A DNA stretch of 64,000 nt from Mesorhabditis belari (GCA_958450365.1 CAUEEP010000757.1:543001-607000); one strand, 5' to 3'; shown: positions 34,901 through 45,250, numbered from the stretch's first letter. The notes: generated from the letters alone by a model not told the origin. Translations and numbers: made by a program.

Positions 34901-36750
34901 AGAGCTACTTTTCTGAAATTATTCAACAAAACTTCTAGCTTCGATCTCGCAAATGCCTCTCCGGTCATTGTTCTGGTTACACGAAGCAGAAACAAAGTTG
35001 CAAGTTTTTATGTGGAAAAGGTTAGATTTCCATTGAAAGGAATTGAAAATAAAAAGATTTAGCTACCAAGAAAACAATGGAAATGACTCTTGAAAATCGT
35101 CAAACGACAACGCCAAGAATCGACTTTATTGCTCCGAAAGCGATTCACCCAGAAAATTTCTGGCCAAGAAAGAAATATAGACAGGTAAGCTTAGCAATAT
35201 TGTATTCAAAAACTACCAGAAAATTTTCCTTAGAAGCTATCTGACACAAAGAAACGATATGTGCTAAACAATGAATACGAGAAGAATTCGGAGATCACTG
35301 ACAAAGATCAACAAAAAATGTTATTGGAGAAGACTGGGTACACTGCGGAACAAATCGATGCAACAGCAGATCAAGTAAGCAGCATTAGCAATACTAGAAT
35401 TATACTAGAATTGTACTAGAATTGTACTAGAATTGTACTAGAATTGTACTTGAATTGTACTAGAATTGTACTAGAATTGTACTAGAATTGTACTAGAATG
35501 GTACTAGAATTGTACTAGAATTGTACTAGAATTGTACTAGAATTGTACTGGACTTGTACTGGACTTTTTAGAACTCGATCATCGAACCTCGACTCTTCAA
35601 GAAGCAAGAACCAAGCGGTTCCTTTGCGAGATATGTCTCGACAATTCCATATCAAGATCAAACTCTACAAGCTACTCAAAATTTATATAATTATCAAAGT
35701 AAATAGTATGTTAGTATTTAAACTAAGTAATCTTAGGCTGGTCATTGTGGTCAGATTGGTCGTTGTGTAGTCAGCCGTGTCTTTCCGGGTCGAGGATGAG
35801 GAGGTGAGAGGCTGTCAGATAGCTGAACCAGTCTAAATTTAGCAAAATTTGGCTTTCTTTCTTGTAAACTAACAAGGTAGGTCAACTGGCTGGGCCAAAA
35901 ACCTATACAATTCGCAAAATTTGATACTGATTCCGAATCTATTCCGTTTTTGCTTTCAGCTTTTCCGTTCCTCTGCCAGGTGTTATAAACGTTTGTTTTG
36001 TGTCTGTTTTGTTAAAAGTTTGTTTGTTACTTTATAAAAGTGTGACTTTAGAACGTTGTGCGTGCCTAGTCTTCCTGAAAAAAAGCAAAAGTAAAGTCGA
36101 ACCTGGAAGTCTCGATCTCCAAACGAACGCTCTACCACTCGGCCACAACAGCATCGAGTATGACTGCGCAAGGAGATGGTTAAGACCCAATTTTCATTTA
36201 CAGACTCCTAACAAAACTTTAGACGCTTAAAACTCTTAGCGGATCTCATTTAGCAAAAACGAAATATTCGAAATCAGCATCAAATTCTGCGAATGGTATA
36301 GGTCGCGTAGCATTTGGCTCAGCCAGTTTGGCTCAGTATTTGGCTCAGCCAGTTTGGCTCAGCATTTGGCTCAGCCTTTCCTTGTAATATTGGTGGACAA
36401 GTTGGTAGACCCAAGTCCAGCTCTGGCTTCTGGCTTTTCACAACTCTGGCAACATTTAAACTATTGTACTTACTTCTGAAATCTTTTGTTTCTGTATGAT
36501 TTATGATATGATTTCCAGAAGAAACTGCGTTCAACCTGGTCTCTGTGAAGGCTCTCCATACGAGACTCAACCCTGTACACCAGAGATTTGCTATTGGCAG
36601 AATCGTCAACCTCAACCAAATCCATATTATTCTTATTCAAATCCATCACAAATTTCTTCTCTTTATGATTATCAATCCCAATCGCAATATTACCCATCTC
36701 ATTATGATACTTCACAAGTTTATCCAGCTTATTTCTTTGCTCAAGGTTAA
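25987..36750 (+). CDS. ADAMTS-family secreted zinc metalloprotease
   Basis: Twenty-five exons join in frame to 991 residues: 25987-26074, 26435-26563, 26613-26746, 26791-26920, 28217-28298, 28338-28464, 28517-28600, 28640-28776, 29912-30055, 30100-30226, 30263-30351, 30410-30506, 30790-30882, 30943-31052, 31104-31406, 31444-31543, 33923-34035, 34096-34139, 34266-34339, 34939-35020, 35063-35184, 35234-35374, 35572-35698, 35737-35803, 36519-36750. ADAMTS enzymes cleave extracellular-matrix proteins. Domains: propeptide (1 to about 190); reprolysin domain from LTIELAVFADDAM, with zinc site HEMGHSLGMYHDG (His347, Glu348, His351, His357) and the Met-turn CIMSP; disintegrin-like (about 395-500); TSP1 (WSEWNDNPRKGCSTGC); Cys-rich/spacer; TSP1 (WSEWSLWTACYGISCG, about 714-763); a Lys/Gln-rich linker; TSP1 (WSLWSDWSLCSQPC, about 894-945); Tyr/Gln/Pro-rich tail. 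No signal peptide is visible, so the 5' end is probably incomplete. The donor of exon 5 is uncertain (28298 or 28307). Confidence 0.9.
26133..26342 (+). repeat. tandem repeat, unit about 21 bp (AATAGAAATCAATTTGAGTTT-type)
   Basis: About ten imperfect units, with variants of GAAATCAATTTGAGTTTAAT, fill most of ADAMTS intron 1. Confidence 0.85.
26341..26375 (+). repeat. copy of the ADAMTS exon 2 end and donor inside intron 1
   Basis: The sequence AAATCATGGTGATACATTAC, continuing through CTTTCTGAAGGTAAAAC, matches the last bases of exon 2 and its donor (26536-26570) with a few changes. It lies upstream of the real exon 2 and has no acceptor of its own. Confidence 0.8.
26868..27772 (+). repeat. 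three direct copies of the ADAMTS exon 4 end plus donor
   Basis: The real exon end at 26872-26920 (from AAAAGGAGTCTTTCTCTTCA through the donor) and about 100 bases of intron are repeated at about 27172-27310 and 27622-27760. In the copies the last exon base changes and the segments lack an acceptor. A mariner-like terminus (TTGGGTTAGTGGAAAAGT) lies between them at about 27350. Confidence 0.9.
27785..28037 (-). repeat. inverted copy of ADAMTS exons 20-21 and their intron, inside intron 4
   Basis: Read on the minus strand, this block matches 34945-35215, including part of exon 20 (GTCATTGTTCAGGTTACAC), the short intron, and exon 21 (ACTCCAAGAATCGACTTTAT). It lies about 7 kb upstream in opposite orientation. 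A shorter inverted piece of the exon 21 end is at about 27040-27095. Confidence 0.85.
28842..29875. repeat. one-kilobase fold-back element in ADAMTS intron 8
   Basis: The left arm (28842-29120) and right arm (29587-29872) are inverted copies, with outer ends GGTCTAAAGCAAGGTTCAAG and CTTGAACCTTGCTTTAGACC. The left side has an internal direct duplication (28955-29100 and 29135-29275). The element sits directly upstream of the exon that encodes the zinc-binding site. Confidence 0.9.
30515..30780 (+). repeat. AATCAATAAACA-type tandem repeat in ADAMTS intron 12
   Basis: About twenty imperfect 12-13-base units built from AATCAATAAACA fill this intron. Confidence 0.9.
32160..32574 (+). pseudogene. 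mariner transposase, C-terminal part
   Basis: The frame encodes LLGKVNESLKKI, then HDNVRPHIAKLIRS, HSPYSPDLSPFDYYLF and FDSEEAVKNWL. This is the mariner signature HDN.RPH...YSPDL.P.DY.LF with the third acidic residue. A TGA after NWL should read as a codon joining the FF-type block, and the C-terminal [17 protein letters not shown] follows at about 32505-32570. The N-terminal half is absent. Confidence 0.85.
32587..33110. mobile_element. nested mariner-like MITE
   Basis: The termini are TTGGGTTGCGGAGAATGAGT and its inverted partner, followed inward by CGGCGCC. TA is duplicated at both ends, exactly splitting the host sequence GGTTTTATGTT. This shows a clean insertion into the older mariner copy. 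There is no coding content. Confidence 0.9.
34424..34693. mobile_element. pogo-family MITE in ADAMTS intron 19
   Basis: TA-flanked CCGTAAATACTGTAATAGTG termini and the internal CAAAAAATAGC inverted pair, as at 15101-15533. Confidence 0.9.
35392..35568 (+). repeat. 11-bp tandem repeat (GTACTAGAATT) in ADAMTS intron 22
   Basis: About sixteen near-identical units. The core TAGAATTG resembles the 10-bp unit at 8218-8494, possibly by chance. Confidence 0.9.
35875..36345. mobile_element. fold-back element with tRNA-like core, in ADAMTS intron 24
   Basis: Inverted ends contain AGGTCAACTGGCT/AGCCAGT, then CAGAATTTGATGCTGATTCC-like blocks. The core at 36083-36157 reads, on the minus strand, like a tRNA (GTGGCCGAGTGGTAGAGCG, and CCAGGTTCGAC as B box). 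The same arrangement recurs at 62330-63083 and, in part, 59946-61013. Confidence 0.75.
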
Positions 36751-36760
36751 ATTTTGTAAA

Positions 36761-37179
36761 TACCATAATACTTCTAATAGTAGCCCCCCCCCCCCGTATA
36801 AACGGGTGGAGAGAAAAATGCGTTTAAAGTTAGACTACGCGATGCTCTATACTATATAGTCATATAGTATAGAGCATCGCGTAGTCTAACTTTAAACGCA
36901 TTTTTCTCTCCACCCGTTTATGCTACAGTGTGCACTTAAGTATCAAATGAAAGCTGAAATACAGGGCTATCTTTTGATACCAAGCGTCTTTTGATAATAC
37001 ACAGTCGCAAAAAAAAACTTTTACTCATTTTTTTCAAAGCGCCCGTACTTTCAAAAAATGCGTCTTTTAAGTGCACACTGTAGCATAAACGGGTGCTGAG
37101 AAAAACGCGTTTAAAGTTAGACTACGCGATGCTCCGACCGTCATTATAGGGAAGCGCTACTATTAGAGTTATTACGGTA
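36761..37179. mobile_element. divergent pogo-family MITE with a near-perfect palindrome
   Basis: The ends resemble the family termini (TACCATAATACTTCTAATAG left, CTATTAGAGTTATTACGGTA right). Inside, 36799-36924 is a palindrome with arms of about 59 bases and a 6-base centre. Confidence 0.75.
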
Positions 37180-38084
37180 GTTAATTGTAAGCTTCAGCTT
37201 TATGAATTGCTTTGTTGTGGATTGTTTTTTTTGAGAAAAATTCTATGATTTTAAGTAAAAATCTCGGTCAAACAAAGGTTCAAATCTGTGGTTGGGCTTT
37301 CTTTTTTCAAAATTTCAATTCAAATGGAACTGTCAAATCGGATTTTGAGGCAAATCCGTTAATATGGTTACTTCTAACGAAGATCGATGGCAAACACATC
37401 TGTTCTTTTTATGGGAGAAATTCCCAGAATGGACAGGGACCTCATAGAAAAGGCTTTCAATCATCACAAAGCAATGGGGTAAAGAAGAATGGATGAAGAG
37501 AAAGAAAGGGACAAGAATGGTTGGTGAGTGAAAGGAAAGAGAAAAAGGACAGGCAGGAGGCCAGCTGGGTCTCTTTTTCTCTTTTTCTCTTTTTCCCCCT
37601 AGGTTTTCCTCTCTATATGCTCAGACATAAGGACCCCAAAAAAGGCGAAAATAAATGACCGACTCTCCCTTAGGGAAATGAAAGGGAAAAGTGTCCCTTG
37701 CGTGCTCAATTCCAATTTAAGGCCTTGCCCCTTCCACTCATTCATTCATTTTATGATTCTGACTTGTGCTCGTTTATCGGTGCTTTAAATAGCTTAGCTT
37801 TTGACATTGAATACTGTTATTTAATGTCATATAGGTAAGTGATCAGTTGTTACCGTAAATCTACTGTAATTGAAGCCCCGAGGCCTCAATTTTTTTCCCT
37901 CCCCCTTTAAAGGGAGCTTCTAATTTTCACCGAGACTTTGGAAAAATTCCAAGTTACCAAAATTGGATATACTGACAGATAGATAAACTAATTTTCTTTC
38001 AATTTTATTCAAAAAACATTATAAACATCAAAAATAAGTGTTAATAACCAACCAAATTTAGCAAAAACAAATTGAAAATTGAAA

Positions 38085-38714
38085 GGTGATACCTCTTTCT
38101 CAGGAATTTAATTTCTAGATTACAATAGTTTTAGCCGAATCCAGTGATCGTCGGATCCCGGATTCTGTATTTTCTCTAATAGTAGTGCACCCTGAGCGTC
38201 GCCTAAATTCCTCGAAATCTCGAGAACCGCTTATCAAAACCTATCGATGTGGGATCGGAAAATGTAGCTGACGATGAGATCTTGTGGGGGATTTGAGTGT
38301 TAAGCTTCTAGGAAAACTTAGAAACTATAAAATAGTCATCAACTCGGCTCAGAGGAGGGGGGAGGGTGCACTACTATTTGAAAGAAAGAGAATAGAACAA
38401 GCAGCTTTGGCAGATTACGGTAACATCTGTGAGGTGATACTCAGGCATTTAATTTCTAGATTACAATAGTTTTAGTTGAGTCCAGTGATCGCCGAATCCC
38501 GTATTCTCTCTAATAGTAGTGCACCCTGAGCGTCGCCTAGATTGCTTGAAATCTCGAGAATCGCTTATCAGAACCGATCGATGTGGGATCGGAAAATGTA
38601 GCTGACGTTGAGATCTAGTGGGGGATTCAAGTGTTGAGCTTCTGCAAAAGGTTGGAAACCGTAAAATAGTCATCAACTCGGCTCGCTGGGGTGCACTACT
38701 ATTAGAGAAAATAC
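38085..38714. mobile_element. composite MITE (unit-spacer-unit), third copy
   Basis: Units at about 38173-38372 and 38508-38714, with spacer sequence both between and left of them, matching 20993-21535. Confidence 0.8.
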
Positions 38715-39301
38715 GGTATGTGCTTTTTTAATTCACAATGACTTTTCAAAAGAAAGCATCTCTGTCACAATTATATTTTTCCTTCTTCGAATTTGACTTT
38801 ATTTTGAAAAAAAGGGTTTCTTTTATATTTCCGTTTATATTTCATTCAGAAAACAGTTAGTTTTTATTGAGAAATTTTAGCTAAATTAGTAGGGAAGTAA
38901 GTAGAATATCTAGACCGATATCCAGTCGGCAATCCTTTTACTCGAAACAAAATTCTCACCTTTATGACTTTATGACTGTAAAAGACTCATAAAATAGCGC
39001 CGTTTCTCTCAAATTGAAAAAAAAAGCAAGCAGAGACCGGATTTTACGATCAACTCTGGTAATCTAATTTTGAAAATCTATCAATCCGAACAGATTAGAT
39101 AGGAGATTTTTTGAATCCCATGATTTGAAAAGAAACGGGCAATCGAATCCTTGTAGTTTGTAGCCGAAAAATCCTTTTCCCTTCTCAAATACCCTTGGCT
39201 TTTTACTTCAAAAAACTAAAAAACAAAAAACCTCCAGTTTTCTTTTATTTATTTCATTTTTCTTTTCAAAATTCTTTTACAATTTTGTTATTTCAAATTT
39301 C

Positions 39302-39303
39302 AG
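39302..39303 (+). promoter_or_regulatory. candidate spliced-leader acceptor of hst-6
   Basis: A T-rich tract ending in AAATTTCAG lies 49 bases before the ATG at 39353. An earlier out-of-frame ATG follows it at once and stops after two codons. Confidence 0.5.
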
Positions 39304-39352
39304 ATGTCCTAGTGACCGATCTCTTCATTCAAATGACTTCCCGATTCGAGTG

Positions 39353-42300
39353 ATGGGTTTACGAAGAATTTGTCTATTTCTTTTCTGTTTTCCACCATTA
39401 ATTTATTTCTTCTTGGCCTATTCGGAGACAAAAGAAACAGCAAATAATCAAATCACGTCAAAGTAAGATTTTGGAAAGCAAATATACTTAAAGAGAAATT
39501 TCTTTTATCAATCAACCCTCCATACAAATCTCCATAAAAACTTTTTTGGTAACCTGTGTTTTTCTTATCATTTTATGATTTTATAGTTCAATATTTATAT
39601 TTTTAACGTGTTCCACCATTTGAAAACCTTAAAAAAAAGTGATTTCTATTTAGTAGGAAATCTTTTCTACACCATTTAATAACCTTTAAAAAATCGAGCG
39701 AAGAAGAAGAGTTGGATCTCGAATTCTAGATGATGTAAAGACTTGGTAAATAGCTTATTGAAAAGCTCTTTAAATAAGCTAAAACTTTTACTTTAATAAC
39801 TTTTTAATGTTCCTTGTAAATTTTCAAGTTAAAGCCATATATGAAAAGCCATAATTTTTTTGATCTAAAGCGAATTTTGATTACGGTATTCTGGGAAGCT
39901 GTTTTGTATATTTGAAAAAAAACTTGTAAAGAAGATCTTTAATAAAAATGTTTTGGCTAGCAGATAAAAAGAAATTCAAAGGATTTTGTTGAATACTCGC
40001 TGAGATATTCGACTTTGAAGATGAAGATGAAGATGAAGAGAGAGATCCAATACTCAAGCTTCAGCTCCCATACTTTCTCTAAGGTTTTCAAATACGGGAA
40101 CACGATAAAAATATAAAATCAATCATAACAATAACACAAATATAGATTACCAAAGAAGTTTGTTTGAAGATTGAGGGGTAGGCTAGTTTTCGCAACTTTT
40201 TTTGCGCCACAGGGCCATTTGCGCAACTGGGTCGTTCGCACAACTCGCCATAACTTTCTTCTGAGTGGGCCAATCTTTATGATTTTGGTGTTGTTTTGTA
40301 GCACTTTTTGAGATCTACAAAATGATATTTAAATTATAAAGATTCAATCACTTAAAAGAAAGTTACTGCGCAAAGAAATTTGACTGGAAGTAGCCAAGAA
40401 TAGAAATACTACTTTTCTGGCAAGTTTAACTATAAATATAAGCACTTAATCTTTATATTAGGTTGAGGAAAAAGTAATTTGGTAATATCAAAAAAGTTTG
40501 TTTGAAGATTGAGCCATAAAAGAGACTGACTTGAGTGACTTGAAAGTAACTTTTCAATCTTCTTTTCAAAGATAACCAAGAGCGATAAGGTTGTGCTTAT
40601 TTAAATAAATGAATAAAAAAAAAAACATTAGAGAATGATTCTGTCCGTTTTTTTGTCAAAAAAACATCAATATTTTTGAGTTTATCTCATTTCAGGCACT
40701 CACCCGAGCACAACATTTTCTCCTTACGGCTTGATCAGAATTTCACCGTCAAGAATGGACCAGTCTCTTATTTACAAATTGTCGAAAACCCAGCAAATAG
40801 GTAACAAAAAATTCAATATTAAAACAAAAAAAAATCATTTAGGTTCAATATGCGTAACAATGACGTGATTGTCGTTTTGCATATTCAGAAAACAGCGGGT
40901 ACATCTTTTGAGAAATTCCTTGTTCGATATCTTGATACTCCTTATCCGTGTGATTGCTCATCAGCCAGGAAAAGATGTATCTGTTTAAGGCCAAATTCGG
41001 AAAGAGAGGTGAGAGATTTAAATGCATACCGTAAATACTGTAATAGTACCACACCCCCATAATGACGGTGCGGAGTGTTGCGTAGTCGAGCTTTGAACGA
41101 GTTTTTCTCGACACTGGTTTATGCTACAATGTGCGCTTAGGTATCAAAAAATAGCCCTGGATTTCAGCTATTTTTTGATACCAAAGACGCATTTTTTTGA
41201 AAGTATGGGTGCTTTGAAAAAAACAGCCCTTAATCGGTTCGGATATGCCTCCACTGGGGCCCGAATGTCATCTTGAGGAGTCGCCTTCCATCCTTTGGTC
41301 AAAGACAAAGGTCAAAGACTTCTTCAAGGTCAAAGAGCAGACATTAGCCTCTAAGATTGCCCAAATGGAAAAGTCCATCACATTGAGATCCGGTGAGTTT
41401 GGAGGCCATTCATCCTTGGTGATCACTGAGGGAAAGTTGGCCACACACCAGTCCTGAACCGTCTTCTTCGTGTAAGCGGGAGGCAATTAGGCAAGAATAA
41501 AGAAGATAGAACGCAACACAACAAAAAAGGGGGCAAAAAAAATACGAAAGCTGTTTGGAAAACGGTCTTTGAACTCTTGTTGCAATAATTATGACGCACC
41601 CTGTACGCGACTGTACGAGGGAGGGTGGGGTACTATTACAGTATTTACGGTAGGTAATCATTTTCACCGCATATCCTCTATCGGATCGATCCCTTTTCAC
41701 GTATTGGGTCAATTCTCTTGAAGTGAGCGAGTCCCTTTTATTTTTAGTTTATAAAAAAAGGATACTTATTTAATAACAGAGTACTATAATGCTTGATTTT
41801 TCAGTTCATTTCAAGTTCATTTTGAGTATTCGAGATTCATACAAGAGCAAATTCTAAAAAGAAATCATTTATCAGATGTGGCTTTTCTCTCGTTACTCAA
41901 CTGGTTGGGCTTGCGGTTTGCATGCTGATTTCACCGAGTTGTTCGTCTCGAAATGTGTTGACAAACAATTGGATAGAAAAGAAGGTAAAACTTAACATAT
42001 AAAAGTCAAAAAAAGATAGTCTAATTGCTTAAATATAAAGCTTAAAATCAAGCTGAATAGTTATGAAAAGTATGAAAGAAATAAAAATCTTTAGGCACTC
42101 ACAACAAACGTCGACTTTTCGCTACAACATTCCTTCGTGATCCGGTGACAAGAGTGATCTCCGAGTATCGACATGTGAATCGAGGAGCGACATGGCTTGG
42201 ATCAAGGTTTATAAGAATAAACAGCCGAAAAATCCTAGCATATATTGTAGGTGTACCATTCAAGAGCACGACGCGGGGCCGAACCCCGCTCGTGTGGGCT

Positions 42301-44076
42301 GTAGACTACTAGAGAGCTACTACTACTAGAGGAGAAAAGCCTAGGCAGACTCTCCCTAGGCTTCTCTCCTTTTCTCGGTCATATTTTGACCAATAAAGCT
42401 AAAACTTCTTTAAGAAATCTTAGAATATATTCTAGTTGTGTCATTTCAAATAAAAAAGTAAAAAGTAAAGATTGAGTCGAAAAACGGTGGGTCGAACCCG
42501 GCTCGTATGGGTCGTCGACAAGTGCGCTCCCCACTGAGCCACAGCGACAACGACCTCCCTCTCAAAATAGCTACTCAAAACATTCAGCTTGTTTCTAGCT
42601 GGATGTTTTGGGGCTGACGTCACTGTCGCTGTGGCTCAGTGGGGAGCGCACTTGTCGACGACCCATACGAGCCGGGTTCGACCCACCGTTGTTCGACTCA
42701 ATCTTTACTTTTTACTTTTTTATTTGAAATGACACAACTACAATATATTCTAAGATTTCTTAAAGAAGTTTTAGCTTTATTGGTCAAAATATGACCGAGA
42801 AAAGGAGAGAAGCCTAGGCAGAGTCTGCAGGCTGTGGTAGAGCGTGTTGGGAAGGAGTGACATTAGATGAATTTCTTGATTGCCCATCAAATTTAGCCCG
42901 AGTGGTAGAGCCTAGGCTTTTCTCCTCTAGTAGCTCTCTAGTAGCTAATAGCTCTCTAGTAGCTAATAGTTCCTCTAGTAGCTCTTTAGTAGCTAATCGT
43001 TTGAACAAAACTAATATGAATTGATGCAATTAAACATTTAGACATTTATGCAAAGGAAGAGCTCCAACGAATGATGAACTTCCATCATGTTATGATTTGG
43101 ATATTGGATGGGAAGGAGTGACATTAGATGAATTTCTTGATTGCTCATCAAATTTAGCCTTTAACAGGTAAGAAGAATGATTAAAGTCTTCAATTTTATC
43201 AAAATAACTTTAGACAAACTCGAATGTTAGCCGATTTGACCCGAGTTGATTGCTATTCAAAGAAAATTCCATCAATTGAAAGAAATCGAATACTTCTTGA
43301 GAGTGCCAAAGACAATTTAAGAACAATGGCTTATTTTGGAATCAAGGAAAGAATGGATGACAGTCAATTGCTTTTTCATCGCCTTTTTGGATTAAAGTTT
43401 GAGTGAAATGAGTTCTTAAAAGATTGATTTAAGGTTCACAAAACGTTTGTCGAGTTGGACGAAGAGTAAATCGAATAACACTGAGGTGAAGAGAAATCTA
43501 ATATAATATAGAATTGTGAGACGAAAGCTATTTATTAACGATGACTTTCAGGTGTCAACAGCTCAACTCGAACGAATCAAAAAGCTGAATGCTTTGGATA
43601 TTGAGCTTTATGAGTACGCGATAGCGATATTCGAGGAAAGGCTTACATTGGTCAAGCAGAGATATCCAGTAAGTTAAAAGAAAAAGCTTGATCTTCTTGA
43701 TGTAACTTTTCTTCACTTACTTCTCAAACATTAACTTACAATTGCAATAACTTACAATGATTTGGTGCAGGGAAATCTTTGCTTAATACTTACCATTCCT
43801 CATTGGCAGCACTTTTTAACATAAATTCTTCAGGAACCCGAATCTTTCATCGTTTTAAACGAAGTAAAGAAAGCTGATTTGATATCATTTCGTCGAAATG
43901 TCAAGATGCGCAAAGAATTTGAGGATTTCCATGATGAGATAAAGAATGAAATTGATGCGGATACGGCTAGAGAAGAGGATTCCGATGGGTTGGTGCAGGG
44001 AAATATTAACTTAATAGATTTGAAAAGATTTTATTGGGTTGGTGAATTGAAAACTGCCGGCTATTGTCATATGTGA
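39353..44076 (+). CDS. hst-6: heparan sulfate 6-O-sulfotransferase
   Basis: Ten exons join in frame to 442 residues: 39353-39462, 40696-40800, 40843-41008, 41876-41984, 42095-42206, 43042-43167, 43214-43402, 43434-43485, 43552-43668, 43834-44076. The enzyme moves sulfate from PAPS to the 6-O position of glucosamine in heparan sulfate, in the Golgi. A single N-terminal anchor (about 4-24, ICLFLFCFPPLIYFFLAY) gives type II topology. The 5'-phosphosulfate loop is HIQKTAGTS (85-93), followed by the Cys-rich CDCSSARKRCICLRP, then WLFSRYSTGWACGLHADFTE (129-148), the 3'-phosphate site FLRDPVTRVISEYRHV (176-191), and LADLTRVDCYS with the helical C-terminal part. All match human HS6ST1-3. The last coding exon runs into a mariner-derived insertion, which replaces the end of the acidic tail and supplies the stop; the catalytic domain is untouched. 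Exons 2-10 lie between large inverted repeats. Confidence 0.95.
39825..40457. repeat. left arm of a large inverted repeat, in hst-6 intron 1
   Basis: A block of about 633 bp matches the reverse complement of 45251-45892 at high identity, for instance GCTAGCAGATAAAAAGAAAT on this side. It contains the GCCATAACTTTCTTCT / GGGCCAATCTTTATGATTTT repeat also found at 23700, 45950 and 56410. Confidence 0.9.
41027..41652. mobile_element. pogo-family MITE in hst-6 intron 3 with a captured Tc1-like piece
   Basis: TA-flanked CCGTAAATACTGTAATAGTA ends with the usual internal GGTATCAAAAAATAGC pair. About 300 bases of foreign sequence (41225-41590), including an antisense Tc1-type transposase piece, occupy the middle. 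Confidence 0.85.
41268..41486 (-). pseudogene. Tc1/mariner-superfamily transposase fragment
   Basis: The minus strand encodes VQDWCVANFPSVITKDEWPP followed by NSPDLNVMDFSIWAILE, the WP..SPDLN..D...W.LE motif of Tc1-like DDE_3 transposases. Only about 70 codons are present, with neither start nor catalytic N-terminal part. Confidence 0.8.
42225..42960. repeat. head-to-head tRNA-derived SINE pair in hst-6 intron 5
   Basis: On the minus strand (42560 to 42400) and on the plus strand (42618 to 42800) lie two inverted copies with a tRNA-like head (GTGGCTCAGTGGGGAGCGC, GGGTTCGACCC) and a body ending in TTTATTGGTCAAAATATGAC. Outer inverted parts carry the GCCTAGGCTTTTCTCC and CTAGTAGCTCTCTAGTAG blocks. 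A copy of part of hst-6 exon 6 (42846-42898) is embedded in the right outer part. Confidence 0.8.
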
Positions 44077-44554
44077 CAGTTTGAGCACTTTCTTCAAAAG
44101 AAACCCATTTTGGTGTCAATGGAAAAGTTGTAGCGAATCAAAAATTAGGCTTATAGCCAAATTTCCAAAAAGATACACTTAATAGTTTCGCTTAAAATGC
44201 AAGTTTTGTGAAAATTCGTAAATTTCGCATTTCTTGAAAACCAGTTTTTGAATCGTTCTGAAAATTTGGATACAAGCTTGATTTTTGATTCTCTACAACT
44301 TTTCCATTGACACCAAAATGGGTTTCTTTTGAAGAAAGTGCTCAAACTGGGACATCTCCAGTCCTCGATTTTTGAGTCTCACACTTGTCTCACACACAAA
44401 CCAAAATCCTACGCAGAAAGAGGAATTCGCAAATTGCCTGTAAAATGGGCAGAAGTCGTCAATAATAATGGAAATTATTTGGAATCAATTTATGGTTTTA
44501 TGTTCAATAAATTTTAGTTCAAAGTCCGGCAGTTTTCAATTCACCAACCCAATA
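44032..44554. mobile_element. mariner-derived MITE inserted in the last coding exon of hst-6
   Basis: TTGGGTTGGTGAATTGAAAA inverted termini, TA on both sides. A 19-base direct repeat (TAGATTTGAAAAGATTTTA) also borders both ends. The host codons read into the element and stop at 44076. The former 3' end of the exon (a TGATGATGACTACAATGAAC block) lies beyond the element at about 44596. Confidence 0.85.
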
Positions 44555-44666
44555 GATTTGAAAAGATTTTACAATCAATATTTGCAAAATTTCAGTGATG
44601 ATGACTACAATGAACCGAATGATACCGAAAATGTTTAGCTTAAACGATGAAATCGAAATTTTAACT

Positions 44667-44952
44667 TACCATAAATACTGTAATAGTATCCCATCCCCAT
44701 AATGACGGTGCGGAGCGTTGCGTAGTCTAGCTTTGAACGAGTTTTTCTCGACACTGGTTTATGCTACAATGCTCGCTTAGGTATCAAAAAATAGCTGAAA
44801 TTCAGGGCTATTTTTTGATACCAAAGACGCATTTTTTTGAAAGTACGGACGCTTTGAAAAAAATAAAATACTAAAAAACGACTACGCGACTGCGACTTGC
44901 GACTACGCGACTGTACGAGGGAGGGTGGGGTACTATTACAGTATTTACGGTA
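44667..44952. mobile_element. pogo-family MITE downstream of hst-6
   Basis: Left end CCATAAATACTGTAATAGTA, right end the regular inverted CCGTAAATACTG, TA-flanked, with the same internal structure as 34424-34693. Confidence 0.85.
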
Positions 44953-45250
44953 TGTTTTTATCAAAATAACTTCAAACTCTTGGTGCTCACTTTGAAATGA
45001 CGGGTTTTTCCATTGCTCTACTTATTTTTTTACTATTTTACTTCTAGTCATACTAAAATTTTCCTCCAATTGTGCTTGCCAAATTGTTGTTTTATTAAAT
45101 AATTTAAATAAACTATTAAAGCACAAATAACATCAACAATGCTTTAGAAACAATCTTTGAGTAGCTTTCTTTGAGTAACTATTTAATCGCTATAGTTTAA
45201 TCGTTTAATTTTTAATTACAATGTTTACTGATCATTATTTTATCACTAAT

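Larger units (their letters stand above)
36751..39352. other. intergenic region between the ADAMTS and hst-6 genes
   Basis: No gene was recognised. It holds a divergent pogo-family element with a long perfect palindrome (36761-37179), an isolated terminus at about 37855, and a composite MITE (38085-38714). The last 600 bases upstream of 39303 are AT-rich and presumably promoter. Confidence 0.5.

Noticed and set aside
34769..35062. Separate small gene in plus frame
   Set aside because: The real coding use is a different frame: exon 20 (34939-35020) completes the second TSP1 repeat of the ADAMTS and joins in phase on both sides.
35572..35706. ADAMTS ending at the TAG at 35704
   Set aside because: A GT donor at 35699 joins in phase to an exon with WSLWSDWSLCSQPC and then to the rest of that TSP1 repeat, which is much better supported.
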